Assembly (NCBI GenBank): GCA_029882215.1
Contig: JAOULC010000031.1
Location: forward strand, 1 to 37,291
Direction: 5' to 3'
DNA from: Gammaproteobacteria bacterium
GTDB lineage: Bacteria; Pseudomonadota; Gammaproteobacteria; SZUA-229
DNA: 37,291 nucleotides
Part shown: piece after piece, positions 7,833 to 17,680 of the stretch
Position numbering within the stretch: the stretch's first letter is position 1
How the letters are laid out: each line of letters begins with the position of its first letter
Made by a program: the position numbers and the translations under genes
The notes under the pieces: model-generated
Told to the model about the DNA's origin: nothing
The model's input: only the letters and a program-made list of their open reading frames with translations
Databases searched by the model: none

Positions 7833-10238
7833 ATGAAACCATTAAGCAGAAAACAACTAGAACTGAGCCCTCGTCTATACAGCAAGGATTTCATCAACAC
7901 CGAAGAGCTTGAGAGCTTACATGATGTGCTGGGTCAGGAACGTGCGTTAAAAGCTCTGGACTTTGCGATCGGGGTTAACCATCAGGGGTATAACCTGTAT
8001 GTCATGGGGCCGCCGGGTTTAAGTAAACACGCCATTATAAAAGATGTATTAAGCAAGATTGCCGCAGAGCGCCCTGCACCGTCTGACTGGTGTTATACGC
8101 ATAATTTTGAGCAGGATAACAGACCCAAAATTCTGGAACTGCCAGCGGGTCGCGGCAGAAAGTTCAGTAAAAATATGGATGCACTTATTACCGAGCTGGG
8201 CAAATCCATTCCGGCTGCTTTCGAGACTAATGAGTACAGGGAAAGAATACAGCTTATCGAGAGAGATGCATCAACCAAACAGACTGAACTCATTAAAAAG
8301 TACAAAAAGATAGCCCGTGAAGACTCGATTTTACTGGAAGAGACACCTTCCGGGTTTACGCTGAGCCCGATTGTTAATGAGAAAGCATTATCACTGGAAG
8401 AGTTTAATTTATTAGCTCAGGATACGCAGGACCAGTTTAATGAAAAAACAAACAAGTTACAGGAAGAGCTTGAATTTATTATCCCTCAGTTAAATCAGAT
8501 TAGCCGCGATTCAAATGATAAAATAAAATCAATGAACCGGGATGTTGCGCTGTATGCAACCGGCCATTTAATCAAAGACCTGATCGGCAGATACGGTGAC
8601 ATTAATAGCGTCGTATTATACCTTGAAAGCATTCAAAAAGATGTACTCGATCATCTGCAGGACTTCACCGAATATGAAGATGAAATACCCGGAGCGGAAT
8701 CAAACCCTGTTAAAAATAATTCTCTGGAGCGCTACAAACTGAACCTGCTGGTTGATAACAGCAAACTGACCGGTGCCCCCGTCATTTATCTTGATAACCC
8801 GACCTATCATAATCTGGTTGGGCGGATCGAATATGACAGCTACATGGGTTCGATTAGAACAGACTTCACTTTAATCAAGTCCGGCGCTATCCATCAGGCA
8901 AATGGCGGTTATTTAATCATTGATGCGGAAAAGCTACTGGTCCAGCCATTTGCATGGGATGCGCTGAAACGTGCACTGTATTCACATATGATCCGTATTG
9001 AATCAATGGAGCAGATGTTAAGCACAGACTCGACAAAAAGTCTTGATCCTGACCCTATTCCTATCGATCTTAAAATCATACTGATTGGTGACAGGCAGCT
9101 CTATTATGAACTGCATCAAATCGACCCGGATTTTTCTGAATTATTTAAAGTAGAAGCAGACTTCGATGAGGAAGTTATCCATACTGCAGAAAATAATTAT
9201 TTATACGCACGACTTCTGGCAACACGTTGCAGAAAACTTAATCTCAGGGAGATTGAAAAACAGGCCGTCAGTTATATCCTTTTATACAGTTCACGACTTG
9301 CTGGTGACAGTGAAAAGCTGTCAACAAAACTTCGCTCGATAACAGAGCTGCTTATCGAGGCAGACTACTGGGCTAATAAATCATCACATCAGTACATAAC
9401 ACTTGATGATGTTGTTGCAGCAATCCGTGCACAGACGCTTCGCTTATCACGAATCCAGACACTGATACAGGAAGACATTAACAGTGGCACAATACTTATT
9501 AACACCGACGGCAAACAAACCGGTCAGGTCAATGGCCTGTCTGTTTTTGATATTGGTAAATATGGCTTCGGCCAGCCATCCTGTATTACAGCCACGGTCA
9601 GACTGGGTAATGGTCATATCATTAACATAGAGCGCGAGGTTGATCTGAGCGGCTCGATCCATGATAAAGGCGTCCTAATATTATCTGCTCTGTTAGCCAG
9701 TCGCTATGGAAAAAATTTACCGCTGTCATTTTCTGCCAGCATCGCCTTTGAACAGTCATATGGCAGAATCGATGGTGACAGTGCTTCTGTAGCAGAATAC
9801 TGTGCTCTCATTTCTGCACTGATTGATTTACCAATAAATCAGGGATATGCGGTTACCGGCTCGCTCAATCAACAGGGAAAAGTTCAGGCAATTGGCGGTG
9901 TTAATGAAAAAATTGAAGGTTTTTTTGAAGTCTGTAAAAGCCGTGGCCTGACAGGAGAGCAAGGTTGCATTATTCCTGCCATAAACCGCAAGAACCTTTT
10001 GTTGAACGATGAGGTGTTAAATGCTATTGAGGAAGGAAACTTCCATATCTACGTGATTGAAAATATTGACGAAGCACTTGAAATTTTAACAGGGAGAGAA
10101 ACCGGCAAGTTAATGCCGGATGGTGAATACGAAGCTGAATCGATTAATGATCTGGTTAATAAACAGTTAATTGCAATGGCGGAGCGTTCAAGCTCTTTTA
10201 ATCAACTGACTCTGACTTCAGATACAAAAAGCAGTTAA
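7833..10238 (+). CDS. Lon-family ATP-dependent protease (LonB/LonC-like, AAA plus S16 protease)
   Basis: An 801-residue cytosolic protein with an N-terminal AAA-type region, a long helical insert (about 110-300, charged and coiled-coil-like) and a C-terminal Lon protease domain. The protease dyad is intact: Ser650 in DGDSAS and Lys693 in VNEKIEG, spaced 43 residues as in E. coli Lon (679/722). The domain opens TGQVNGLSV and contains the GSIHDKGV block. ANGGYLIIDAEKLL is the Walker B-like segment of this subfamily. The phosphate loop reads GPPGLSKH (59-66) rather than GxxGxGK(S/T), so the second glycine and the Ser/Thr after lysine are replaced and ATP use may be weakened. This is not the canonical housekeeping Lon, which has a different N-terminal domain. 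It is monocistronic with a long 5' spacer. Confidence 0.9.
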   Translation: MKPLSRKQLELSPRLYSKDFINTEELESLHDVLGQERALKALDFAIGVNHQGYNLYVMGPPGLSKHAIIKDVLSKIAAERPAPSDWCYTHNFEQDNRPKILELPAGRGRKFSKNMDALITELGKSIPAAFETNEYRERIQLIERDASTKQTELIKKYKKIAREDSILLEETPSGFTLSPIVNEKALSLEEFNLLAQDTQDQFNEKTNKLQEELEFIIPQLNQISRDSNDKIKSMNRDVALYATGHLIKDLIGRYGDINSVVLYLESIQKDVLDHLQDFTEYEDEIPGAESNPVKNNSLERYKLNLLVDNSKLTGAPVIYLDNPTYHNLVGRIEYDSYMGSIRTDFTLIKSGAIHQANGGYLIIDAEKLLVQPFAWDALKRALYSHMIRIESMEQMLSTDSTKSLDPDPIPIDLKIILIGDRQLYYELHQIDPDFSELFKVEADFDEEVIHTAENNYLYARLLATRCRKLNLREIEKQAVSYILLYSSRLAGDSEKLSTKLRSITELLIEADYWANKSSHQYITLDDVVAAIRAQTLRLSRIQTLIQEDINSGTILINTDGKQTGQVNGLSVFDIGKYGFGQPSCITATVRLGNGHIINIEREVDLSGSIHDKGVLILSALLASRYGKNLPLSFSASIAFEQSYGRIDGDSASVAEYCALISALIDLPINQGYAVTGSLNQQGKVQAIGGVNEKIEGFFEVCKSRGLTGEQGCIIPAINRKNLLLNDEVLNAIEEGNFHIYVIENIDEALEILTGRETGKLMPDGEYEAESINDLVNKQLIAMAERSSSFNQLTLTSDTKSS

Positions 10239-10406
10239 GTGACATGACGTAGGTATATCGTTATCGGGTAGCTGACCTGACTCATTGATAGCGATACGGC
10301 TGCCGGCACCGTGCTCTGATTATTATCGTGGTGATGGTCAGCCGCTTTAGCAACCGGCAGAAAAATCATTGCGTATTTTTAAATCATAATTTAGTCAGGA
10401 AAAAAA

Positions 10407-13076
10407 TTATGATAACAGGTCCGAAATAGCTGCAAGGAGGTCAGTGGTGGTATAAGGCTTGTGCAGCATGTTTTCAGTAAGGTCCTGCAGTTCCGGCTTT
10501 TGTGATTCGAATTTAGTAAAACCACTGGCCAGTATTATTTTAACACCGGGGTAATTATCTCTTACAATTGATGCGAGCTCATAGCCATCGACGTCAGGCA
10601 TAATAACATCAGAAAGTATGAGATCAATTTTTTCTTTCTTAAGACAGTCTAACGCCGATCTGGCATTATCAGCATCGAATACAATATATCCATTACCGGA
10701 AAGAATGTGCGTCGCCAGCTCTTTTAGCGCAGGTTCATCATCTACAACCAGTATTCTCTGTCCCTTTCCTGATACAGAAATATCGGTGTCCAAAGTGTCC
10801 GGGGTAGTGGCTATTGTTTCATCACAGTAACGTTTTAAATAAATATTAAACGTACTGCCCTTACCCAGTTCAGAATAAACACTAATATATCCTTGCGAGC
10901 GACTGATAAATCCAAAAACCTGACTTAGTCCAAGCCCGGAACCTTTCTCGCCTTTAGTGGTAAAAAACGGATCGAACAGCTGGTCTTTTACTGATTCTGT
11001 CATCCCGCATCCGCTGTCACTTATACTAATGCGTACATACTCACCCGGAGAAAGCTGTTTTGTCATGGCTTCTATTTTTGAAAGGCTAATGTTTCGCGTT
11101 GTAAATATCAGCTGCCCGCCGTCCGGCATTGCATGCATGGCGTTAATACTTATATTTAATATACTATCGAGAAATTCTGCAGCATCTATCCAGGTATCCC
11201 ATAAATTTTCATCAAAGTCGTATTTAATATCTATGATTGCAGTGAGTGTTTTCTGCAGCATGACAAGGTCACTATTGAGTAATGTGTTGATATTAACTGA
11301 CGATGAGCTTGAATTTTGTGATTTGGTAAAGGCTAATAGTTTTTTAGTAAGGTTAACACCGCGATTTCCGGCTTTTAATATTTCATTAGCAAAGTTTTTT
11401 AGCTTTTCGTTATCACATTCCATGGATAATAATTCTGCATAGCCAATAACAATACCGAGTAAGTTATTATAATCATGTGCAACACCACCGGTAAGTTTTC
11501 CAAGCGCATCGAGGCGCTGAGATCTTCTTAACTGCTGTTCCTGATTTTTCGCATCGGAGACATCTCTGCTAATGTATATATAACCGCCCCGTTCACCCTT
11601 TGTATTTTTAAAATCGGTATAAACAGTGTTTAGTATGTGTTGAATACCGCTTTCGCTAGACATCACTTCTTCTCTGTGTACTTCATGTCCCGTTTTATTA
11701 ATCTCAGCTTCTATCTCAAGGTGTTCTAAATATTTGTCGTGTGAAAATAAATCTGAATCGTGTCTGTGTCGCATTTCATTTTCAGACAGACCAATAGATT
11801 CGTTAAATGACTTATTGGATCCTAAGTAGCGGCCATCAATTGTTTTATAGTATATTTGATCCGGTATCGAATTTACGATTGAGTTCAGTAACAGATGCTC
11901 TCTCTCAAAGTTATCTTTTTCATTTTGAATTTTTTCAGAGGCATACTTTATTTCTGTGATATCTCGCGCAATACCCTCTATAGCAGTTATTTTACCTTTT
12001 TTGTTGGTAACAGATGACTCGGTTACCGCCATTCGCCTGATGCGCCCGTCTTTATGATAGACCTCAACTTCGTAAGGTGATATCACTTCACCCTCTAATA
12101 ACAGATTTGTTTGCCGGATGGCTTCCTTATTGAGCGGATTGTCTGTATAAAATGTATCATATTTCTGTAAATACTCTTCTTCAGAATAGCCCAGAACATC
12201 GGTAATTGACGGGCTAACATAGGTGAATATTCCGTTCACATCATGAGAATAGAAAATATATTCCGTCCTTAGGTTATCAATGAGCTTAGCAAACCTCCTT
12301 TCGCTTTTGTTCAGTGCTTTGTGCGAAATAATGATGTTATCTTCATGCTCACGCAAAGTTATCAGCATTTTATTAAAATCATGACACAACTCTTCCAGCT
12401 CATCATGACGGTTAAGTTCACAGATAACATCTCTGGAGCCTTCTGATATTTTGTCTATAGCGTCTTTTAAATTCCTTATACCACGGGTCAGACTTCTTGC
12501 CATGGCCCAGGCAAACAGAATACCAATAAAAATAGCCAGCGATGTATAGATTAAACCGTCTTTGGTAACCAGCTTAAGATTATTAGTCATGGATTGACGA
12601 CTGATACCAACCCTTGCCCAGCCAATGACTTTATCGTTGACTAAAACCGGTGCTGCAATATCAATTAATGCATTTGATTCATATATAGTTTTAATCTCAG
12701 CTTTGCCATTGAGAATTTTCTTGCTCACATCATCACTGATGTACAGGCCAGTTTTACTTCTGTCTGAATAACCCAGAACTTTTCCTTTAAGGTCGATAAA
12801 CATCGCATACTCAAGCTCGGGGTAATGACTCTGTGAACTAATGATTTCTTCAATGCCGACCAGGTCGTTTGCCAGTATCCAGGAGGATCCGTTTGTAGCC
12901 AGTGTAGCCGCCAGACCTATGGCCTGTTGATTACTTTGATACAGCATAAAATTGCGCTGCCTGTCGACAAGATCAAATACAAATATTGTCATTAAAACAG
13001 CATGTACAGCAGCTATTCCAACTATCAGCTGCCGGGCAAGAGATGAAAGTAAAAGCTTTTTAAATTTCCGGATCAT
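10407..13076 (-). CDS. Membrane hybrid sensor histidine kinase (Cache-like, HAMP, 2 PAS, HisKA, HATPase, REC)
   Basis: An 889-residue inner-membrane kinase. Order: a first transmembrane helix (about 14-37), a periplasmic Cache/PAS-like domain, and a second helix (about 165-190, LAIFIGILFAWAMA). These are followed by HAMP, two PAS domains with PAC-like ends (about 255-380 and 395-510), and HisKA with the phosphohistidine His534 in GGVAHDYNN. The ATPase has an N-box (ISINAMHAM), DSGCGM and GSGLGLS. A C-terminal receiver carries Asp779, Asp780 and the phosphoacceptor Asp823 (SDVIMPDVDG). No output domain is present, so it must pass phosphate on to a protein not seen here. The ATG at 13074-13076 lies 4 nt after the stop of the PhnD-like gene. 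A longer in-frame extension would overlap that gene. Tight linkage suggests that the binding protein feeds this sensor. Confidence 0.93.
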   Translation of the reverse strand: MIRKFKKLLLSSLARQLIVGIAAVHAVLMTIFVFDLVDRQRNFMLYQSNQQAIGLAATLATNGSSWILANDLVGIEEIISSQSHYPELEYAMFIDLKGKVLGYSDRSKTGLYISDDVSKKILNGKAEIKTIYESNALIDIAAPVLVNDKVIGWARVGISRQSMTNNLKLVTKDGLIYTSLAIFIGILFAWAMARSLTRGIRNLKDAIDKISEGSRDVICELNRHDELEELCHDFNKMLITLREHEDNIIISHKALNKSERRFAKLIDNLRTEYIFYSHDVNGIFTYVSPSITDVLGYSEEEYLQKYDTFYTDNPLNKEAIRQTNLLLEGEVISPYEVEVYHKDGRIRRMAVTESSVTNKKGKITAIEGIARDITEIKYASEKIQNEKDNFEREHLLLNSIVNSIPDQIYYKTIDGRYLGSNKSFNESIGLSENEMRHRHDSDLFSHDKYLEHLEIEAEINKTGHEVHREEVMSSESGIQHILNTVYTDFKNTKGERGGYIYISRDVSDAKNQEQQLRRSQRLDALGKLTGGVAHDYNNLLGIVIGYAELLSMECDNEKLKNFANEILKAGNRGVNLTKKLLAFTKSQNSSSSSVNINTLLNSDLVMLQKTLTAIIDIKYDFDENLWDTWIDAAEFLDSILNISINAMHAMPDGGQLIFTTRNISLSKIEAMTKQLSPGEYVRISISDSGCGMTESVKDQLFDPFFTTKGEKGSGLGLSQVFGFISRSQGYISVYSELGKGSTFNIYLKRYCDETIATTPDTLDTDISVSGKGQRILVVDDEPALKELATHILSGNGYIVFDADNARSALDCLKKEKIDLILSDVIMPDVDGYELASIVRDNYPGVKIILASGFTKFESQKPELQDLTENMLHKPYTTTDLLAAISDLLS

Positions 13077-13080
13077 AAAC

Positions 13081-14007
13081 TTATTCAATTTCTCGGACTT
13101 CTCTGGAAAACGTATGCAAAAAACGGCTGACCGCTGCATAGGTCGAATTATCGGCTCTTTCAAAAGCGGATAAAGCCATGCTATGCAATATGGCTTTACC
13201 TTCTTTTGTTTTGTGTAAATTAAATAGCAACGCAGATACTTTTTCTATGGTGTCGTCGGGTATTTCGTTACGCGCAACAAGGCTGTTATTGGGTAAGCTG
13301 TCAGTTTGCCACTTAACCTCTAACTGCTCTGCAATTTCAGGCCGCTCTCTGGTTAATGCAAGCCATGGTAGTGGCCAGGTAGCAGCAGCAGACGAGTGCT
13401 TTAAATAGACATTCATGATAGAGGACTCTTGTGAGCCAACGTAACGATTGTCAATGTCTTTCATTACATCAACACCATGTGACTGAATGTAATATTGCGG
13501 CATCATAGTTGCTGCAAGAGCGGTGGGCGCAGGATAACTGACAATTTTCCCTTTAAGGTCCGCTACCTCATTTATGTTACTGTCTTTGCGAACCAATATG
13601 ATGCCTCTGAAGTTATGATCGTCGGCCATTTTTGCAAAAATCTTATAGCCGTTTTTAACGGCATTGACGGTTTGATAGGGATTAGGCAGTGCAAAATCAA
13701 ATCTTTTCGCATAAAGTTTCTGGTCATAGACGCCATAGTTTCTGGATGCTTCTAATTTAAAAGTCACATTTTCTATCCGGCTACTAAGGTACTCCATCAA
13801 TGGAGAGAATACTTCATGCAGTCGCTGTGGATTATGCAGCGGATGGACACCAAAAATGTACTCTTTCTCTGCGGCTATTGGCGGGCTGTGTGAAAATGCG
13901 GGTTTATAGGTCGCTTCATTATCATCTGATGAGCAGGATACAATGAACACGGTATGAAATAACACAATAATTAAATTCAGTGCTCCGCGAAAGCTAGTTT
14001 TCGCCAT
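13081..14007 (-). CDS. PhnD-like phosphate/phosphonate-type binding lipoprotein
   Basis: A 308-residue lipoprotein with a hydrophobic leader ending in the lipobox IVSC (lipid-modified Cys25). It is followed by a periplasmic binding domain of the phosphonate/PhnD type: YIFGVHPLHNPQRLHEVFSPLMEYL is split by the motif for this family, with VADLKGKIVSYPAP and LPNPYQ-type segments and the closing ALLFNLHKTKEGKAIL. Family members bind phosphonate, phosphite or related anions. Here no phnC or phnE transporter gene is adjacent. The next gene, 4 nt away, is the hybrid kinase, so I infer a ligand-presenting sensor subunit rather than a transporter component. The true ligand is not readable from sequence. 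Confidence 0.88.
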   Translation of the reverse strand: MAKTSFRGALNLIIVLFHTVFIVSCSSDDNEATYKPAFSHSPPIAAEKEYIFGVHPLHNPQRLHEVFSPLMEYLSSRIENVTFKLEASRNYGVYDQKLYAKRFDFALPNPYQTVNAVKNGYKIFAKMADDHNFRGIILVRKDSNINEVADLKGKIVSYPAPTALAATMMPQYYIQSHGVDVMKDIDNRYVGSQESSIMNVYLKHSSAAATWPLPWLALTRERPEIAEQLEVKWQTDSLPNNSLVARNEIPDDTIEKVSALLFNLHKTKEGKAILHSMALSAFERADNSTYAAVSRFLHTFSREVREIE

Positions 14008-14234
14008 TTACTCCATGCCTCATCAAAGTCATCGATTGTCAGTTTTACCCTTACTTAATCATAGAGTATTTGCTGTCATTTATTCACTCTCATGGTGAAA
14101 AAATCACTCTAATAAGTAAGATCGCTATGTATATCAGACCTATAAATCATTTGTATTGTAAAGTCATAATATTCATATGCTTTTTAACAGGTTTAAAATG
14201 TTAGAATAGCAGTTTTAATCATGTACTGATTCCT

Positions 14235-16385
14235 ATGTCTGTAAGCGCTCATCTATTCTCTTATCGCCAATTCTGGGCCAAACGATTTGGCACCGCACCG
14301 GTACTGCCGATGACACGTGAAGAAATGGATGCTCTTGGCTGGGATTCTTGTGACATTATTCTGGTGACAGGCGACGCTTATATCGACCACCCAAGCTTTG
14401 GTATGGCTCTGATCGGTCGCTTGCTTGAGTCTCAGGGATTTCGTGTCGGTATCATTTCTCAGCCCGACTGGAACGATAAAGAAGCCTTCATGGCACTGGG
14501 TAAGCCTAATCTGTTCTTTGGTATCACAGCGGGCAATATGGACTCGATGGTTAACCGCTACACGTCTGATAAAAAGATACGCAGTAACGATGCCTATACG
14601 GCAGATGGTGCTGCCGGTAAACGCCCGGATCGCTCGGTCATCGTCTATGCACAGCGAGCGCGTGAAGCGTTTAAAGGTGTGCCGGTTATTATTGGCGGCA
14701 TAGAGGCCAGCCTGCGTAGAATCGCGCATTATGATTACTGGTCAGAGAAAGTCAGGCGCTCTGTATTACCTGATTCAAAAGCTGATATGTTGTTATTTGG
14801 TAATGCCGAACGAGCCATCGTTGAACTGGCTCATCGTTTAGCCGCAGGTGAAGCGATCGCTGAAATCCGAGATATATTGGGTACTGGCTTTATGACCCAG
14901 ACCATACCGGGTCACTATACGATCATCAATTCAACTGATGTTGATAAACCCGGACGTGTTGAGTCTCATATCGACCCGTATCAGGCTGAACCGGGCTGTG
15001 ATACCAAACCTGAGATAACAACCAGCAGTATTGTTAAGTTTCAGAAGAAGCCGGCAAAATTAGACCGTAAACACACTGTTATCAGACTACCGACTTACGA
15101 TCAGGTCGTCAGTGATGAAGTGACCTACGCCCATACCTCACGCGTTTTTCACCAGGAGACCAATCCGGGTAATGCAAGGGCTCTGGTACAACAACATGGC
15201 AAACGTTTTGTCTGGCTTAATCCGCCACCAGTGCCATTAGATACCGATGAATTTGACCGCTTATTTGAATTTCCATACACCCGTCAGCCGCACCCATCTT
15301 ACGGTCAGGCAAAGATGCCGGCTTATGAAATGATACGATTTTCAGTGAATATCATGCGGGGGTGTTTCGGAGGCTGTACTTTTTGCTCCATTACCGAGCA
15401 TGAAGGCCGGATTATCCAAAGCCGCTCGGAAGACTCGGTGATTCAGGAAATAGAAACCATCAGGGATAACGTTCCGGGCTTCACCGGACACATCTCTGAT
15501 CTTGGCGGGCCAACTGCGAATATGTACACGCTGACCTGTAAGAGCAAGAAAATAGAGAGCTCTTGCCGGCGCTTATCCTGTGTTTTCCCGGGTATTTGTG
15601 AAAACCTCAATACCGACCATAAACCATTAATCAGTCTCTATCGGCGCGCACGTTCACTGCAAGGTATCAAGAAAATATTCATTGCCTCTGGCTTACGCTA
15701 TGACCTGGCCGTTGAATCACCCGAATACGTTAAGGAGCTGGTGACGCATCATGTGGGTGGTTACTTAAAGATAGCGCCGGAACATACCGAACAAGGCCCG
15801 CTCAGTAAAATGATGAAACCGGGTATCGGCACCTATGATCGCTTTAAAGAAATGTTTGAGAAATACTCGGCACTTGCAGGCAAAGAACAGTACTTAATCC
15901 CCTACTTCATCTCTGCGCACCCCGGTACTACCGATGAAGACATGCTCAATCTTGCGCTGTGGCTGAAAAAGAACAAATTCAGACCGGATCAGGTGCAGGC
16001 CTTTTTACCGACACCGCTGGCCATTGCCTCGGCGATGTATCACACCGGTAAAAATCCGTTAAAGAAAGTCAGTCAAGACTCTGAAGGGGTTGATACGGTC
16101 AGCAGTCCAAAACAACGCAAACTGCATAAAGCTTTTTTACGTTACCATGCGGCTGAAAACTGGCCGATCCTGCGTGAAGCACTGAAAAAAATGGGGCGCA
16201 GTGATTTGATTGGCAATGGTAAAAGGCATCTGGTGCCAAACTGGCAGCCCTCTGAAAGTAAATCAGGTAAACAGACGCAGACAAAGAAAAAATCTTACTT
16301 TGCAAACCATAAAACAGCGGTAATGCCCGCCAGCCGAACGGCTAAAACCAAGGCATTTAATAAGCCACGAAAGAACAAGCCATAA
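14235..16385 (+). CDS. ygiQ: YgiQ family radical SAM protein
   Basis: A 716-residue radical SAM enzyme of the YgiQ/UPF0313 family, whose substrate is unknown. The N-terminal part (ARSON-like block [28 protein letters not shown]) resembles a B12-binding-type Rossmann region. The radical SAM cluster motif CFGGCTFC gives Cys377, Cys381 and Cys384. Further family segments are [28 protein letters not shown] and APEHTE. The last 50 residues are lysine-rich and low complexity ([14 protein letters not shown] and beyond), which is common in YgiQ. The start follows the family and has no strong Shine-Dalgarno. It is monocistronic, and a long hairpin follows at 16396-16439. Confidence 0.95.
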   Translation: MSVSAHLFSYRQFWAKRFGTAPVLPMTREEMDALGWDSCDIILVTGDAYIDHPSFGMALIGRLLESQGFRVGIISQPDWNDKEAFMALGKPNLFFGITAGNMDSMVNRYTSDKKIRSNDAYTADGAAGKRPDRSVIVYAQRAREAFKGVPVIIGGIEASLRRIAHYDYWSEKVRRSVLPDSKADMLLFGNAERAIVELAHRLAAGEAIAEIRDILGTGFMTQTIPGHYTIINSTDVDKPGRVESHIDPYQAEPGCDTKPEITTSSIVKFQKKPAKLDRKHTVIRLPTYDQVVSDEVTYAHTSRVFHQETNPGNARALVQQHGKRFVWLNPPPVPLDTDEFDRLFEFPYTRQPHPSYGQAKMPAYEMIRFSVNIMRGCFGGCTFCSITEHEGRIIQSRSEDSVIQEIETIRDNVPGFTGHISDLGGPTANMYTLTCKSKKIESSCRRLSCVFPGICENLNTDHKPLISLYRRARSLQGIKKIFIASGLRYDLAVESPEYVKELVTHHVGGYLKIAPEHTEQGPLSKMMKPGIGTYDRFKEMFEKYSALAGKEQYLIPYFISAHPGTTDEDMLNLALWLKKNKFRPDQVQAFLPTPLAIASAMYHTGKNPLKKVSQDSEGVDTVSSPKQRKLHKAFLRYHAAENWPILREALKKMGRSDLIGNGKRHLVPNWQPSESKSGKQTQTKKKSYFANHKTAVMPASRTAKTKAFNKPRKNKP

Positions 16386-16395
16386 TCATTAGCGA

Positions 16396-16439
16396 GTGGT
16401 ATAAATAAAACAGACTGACTGTAATTTTATTTGTACCAC
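16396..16439. terminator. Probable bidirectional terminator between ygiQ and the DUF2288 gene
   Basis: GTGGTATAAATAAAA (16396-16410) pairs with TTTTATTTGTACCAC (16425-16439), 14 of 15 positions plus one G-U, around a 14-nt loop that can itself pair (ACAG/CTGT). The A/T-rich top of the stem replaces a trailing T-run. It lies between two convergent genes. Confidence 0.55.
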
Positions 16440-16446
16440 AACAGCT

Positions 16447-16761
16447 TTACGAATCTAATTTTCTATCGGCTAACTGCACGATAACAAAAGGAGCGACTAC
16501 CACCGACCAGAACTCGGCTTCACTGGCTGACCAGTCTTGCGCCTCATCCACTGATGCATTAGCCACCTCGCCCGAATCAAGCCATTCCTTAAGCGTGTCT
16601 TTATCATCTTTAGCAATGACTGCCGCGACTTTAATTAAATCCAGCCCTTTACTAACACGGATAACCACTCCGCGGGCAAAATGCCGTTCCAGTTCTTTCC
16701 AGGATAATATGGCCGTTTCGCTGTTCAGTTGTGCCATCAACTCATCGTGATCTTGTGTCAT
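16447..16761 (-). CDS. DUF2288 family protein
   Basis: A 104-residue soluble protein matching the DUF2288 pattern: LNSETAILSWKELERHFARG at the N-terminus, VVIRVSKGLDLIKVA, then DDKDTLKEWLDSGEV, and a C-terminal WSVVVAPFVIVQL stretch. The function of this family is unknown. I use the ATG at 16759-16761 (MTQDHDEL). A TTG four codons upstream is the alternative, and neither has a clear Shine-Dalgarno. It is convergent with ygiQ. It has no predicted signal peptide or membrane helix, so a cytosolic location is likely. Confidence 0.82.
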   Translation of the reverse strand: MTQDHDELMAQLNSETAILSWKELERHFARGVVIRVSKGLDLIKVAAVIAKDDKDTLKEWLDSGEVANASVDEAQDWSASEAEFWSVVVAPFVIVQLADRKLDS

Positions 16762-17022
16762 GAATAAAACCAAAAAGATAAAACAGGGGCGTTATTCTAA
16801 CGTGAATTAAGATATCGGGCGAATGTTTATCTGCAGGATAGACACAATCTAAGAACAGTCATTAATTTGATTTGATAATATCTGGAGCATCCCTGCTCAT
16901 ACTTTCTGTATGATCTGCATAGTGCATATTACTGATAGAAACTGTTTTATGTGACGAATAAGGAATTAGTAATGCTTTGCATGAGCATGTAAAATAAGCT
17001 TCAAATTTTTCAAAGGATAAAG

Positions 17023-17346
17023 ATGATGGATTTAAAAACACAAACTGAAATTGAAGCCGCTGCCTTTCGTGGTCTGGTAGAGCACCTGCGAAACCGTACC
17101 GATGTACAGAATATTGACTTAATGAACCTTGCCGGTTTTTGTCGTAACTGCCTGTCTAAATGGTACCTGGCTTCGGCTAAAGAGCATAATATAGATATGG
17201 ATTATGCCGCAGCTCAGCAAGCAATCTATGGCATGAGTATTGATGAATGGAAAGACAAATATCAGACCAAAGCCAGTGCAGAACAAATGAACGAGTTTGA
17301 AGCAACTAAGCCGTTACATGCTGTGATCAGCGGTCACAATTCGTAA
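17023..17346 (+). CDS. DUF1244 family protein
   Basis: A 107-residue cytosolic protein of the DUF1244 family. The hallmark is LMNLAGFCRNCLSKWYLASA, with paired cysteines Cys40 and Cys43, followed by the GMSIDEWKDKYQ segment. The cysteine pair suggests metal or redox function, but none is established. AAGGATAAAG lies just before two consecutive ATG codons (17023 and 17026), either of which could serve. It is convergent with the 80-aa gene, whose stop is only 6 nt away. Confidence 0.88.
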   Translation: MMDLKTQTEIEAAAFRGLVEHLRNRTDVQNIDLMNLAGFCRNCLSKWYLASAKEHNIDMDYAAAQQAIYGMSIDEWKDKYQTKASAEQMNEFEATKPLHAVISGHNS

Positions 17347-17352
17347 AAGCCT

Positions 17353-17595
17353 TTAACTCAGCCACTCAATTAAATAATACAAGTACTGCCCTTCAGAGGA
17401 TTTTGAAGGGCCCAAAACCCTGGCGGGAAACTGGTTATTAGCCTCATCGGAGGCTGCCAGTGCCGCCTGCTCCGATTGCATAATTTCTACACAACCGATA
17501 GAAAAGCGCTTACGACTTCGCCTTGGTACGTAGACAACGGCATACCTTTCAACAGAAACGCTGGTTAGAGGGTCTGGTGGTACAAATCCACGCAT
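17353..17595 (-). CDS. Small hypothetical protein (80 aa)
   Basis: I do not recognise this 80-residue protein with confidence. It starts MRGFVPPDPLTSVSVERYAVVY and has a basic patch (PRRSRKRF), one cysteine (GCVEIMQSE), and a C-terminal block (QYLYYLIEWLS) that looks like a beta-strand edge. There is no signal peptide or membrane helix. The composition, and a frame that fills the space between convergent and divergent neighbours without overlap, suggest a real gene. The Shine-Dalgarno is weak. An 8-bp inverted repeat (GCCCTTCA/TGAAGGGC, 17388-17411) lies inside its 3' coding end. Confidence 0.65.
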   Translation of the reverse strand: MRGFVPPDPLTSVSVERYAVVYVPRRSRKRFSIGCVEIMQSEQAALAASDEANNQFPARVLGPSKSSEGQYLYYLIEWLS

Positions 17596-17680
17596 AAAAC
17601 TTTGTCATATTTAAGTCTGGAAGCGGCATTTTAACTGATTTGATAGCGAAAAAATACGCTGTTCTTGCTATCATACGTCG

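Noticed and set aside
10383-10413. AT-rich inverted repeat at the end of the hybrid kinase gene as a terminator
   Set aside because: The stem ATCATAATTT/AAATTATGAT is weak, overlaps the stop codon, and no T-run follows on the minus strand.
10957-11442. 161-aa frame on the plus strand inside the hybrid kinase gene
   Set aside because: It is the opposite strand of a strongly supported kinase with all motifs intact and has no start signal.
13077-13163. N-terminal extension of the hybrid kinase
   Set aside because: It overlaps the end of the PhnD-like gene, and the ATG at 13074-13076 gives a natural membrane-protein start.
17388-17411. GCCCTTCA/TGAAGGGC hairpin as a terminator for the DUF1244 gene
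   Set aside because: It lies inside the coding end of the opposite 80-aa gene and has no T-run after it.
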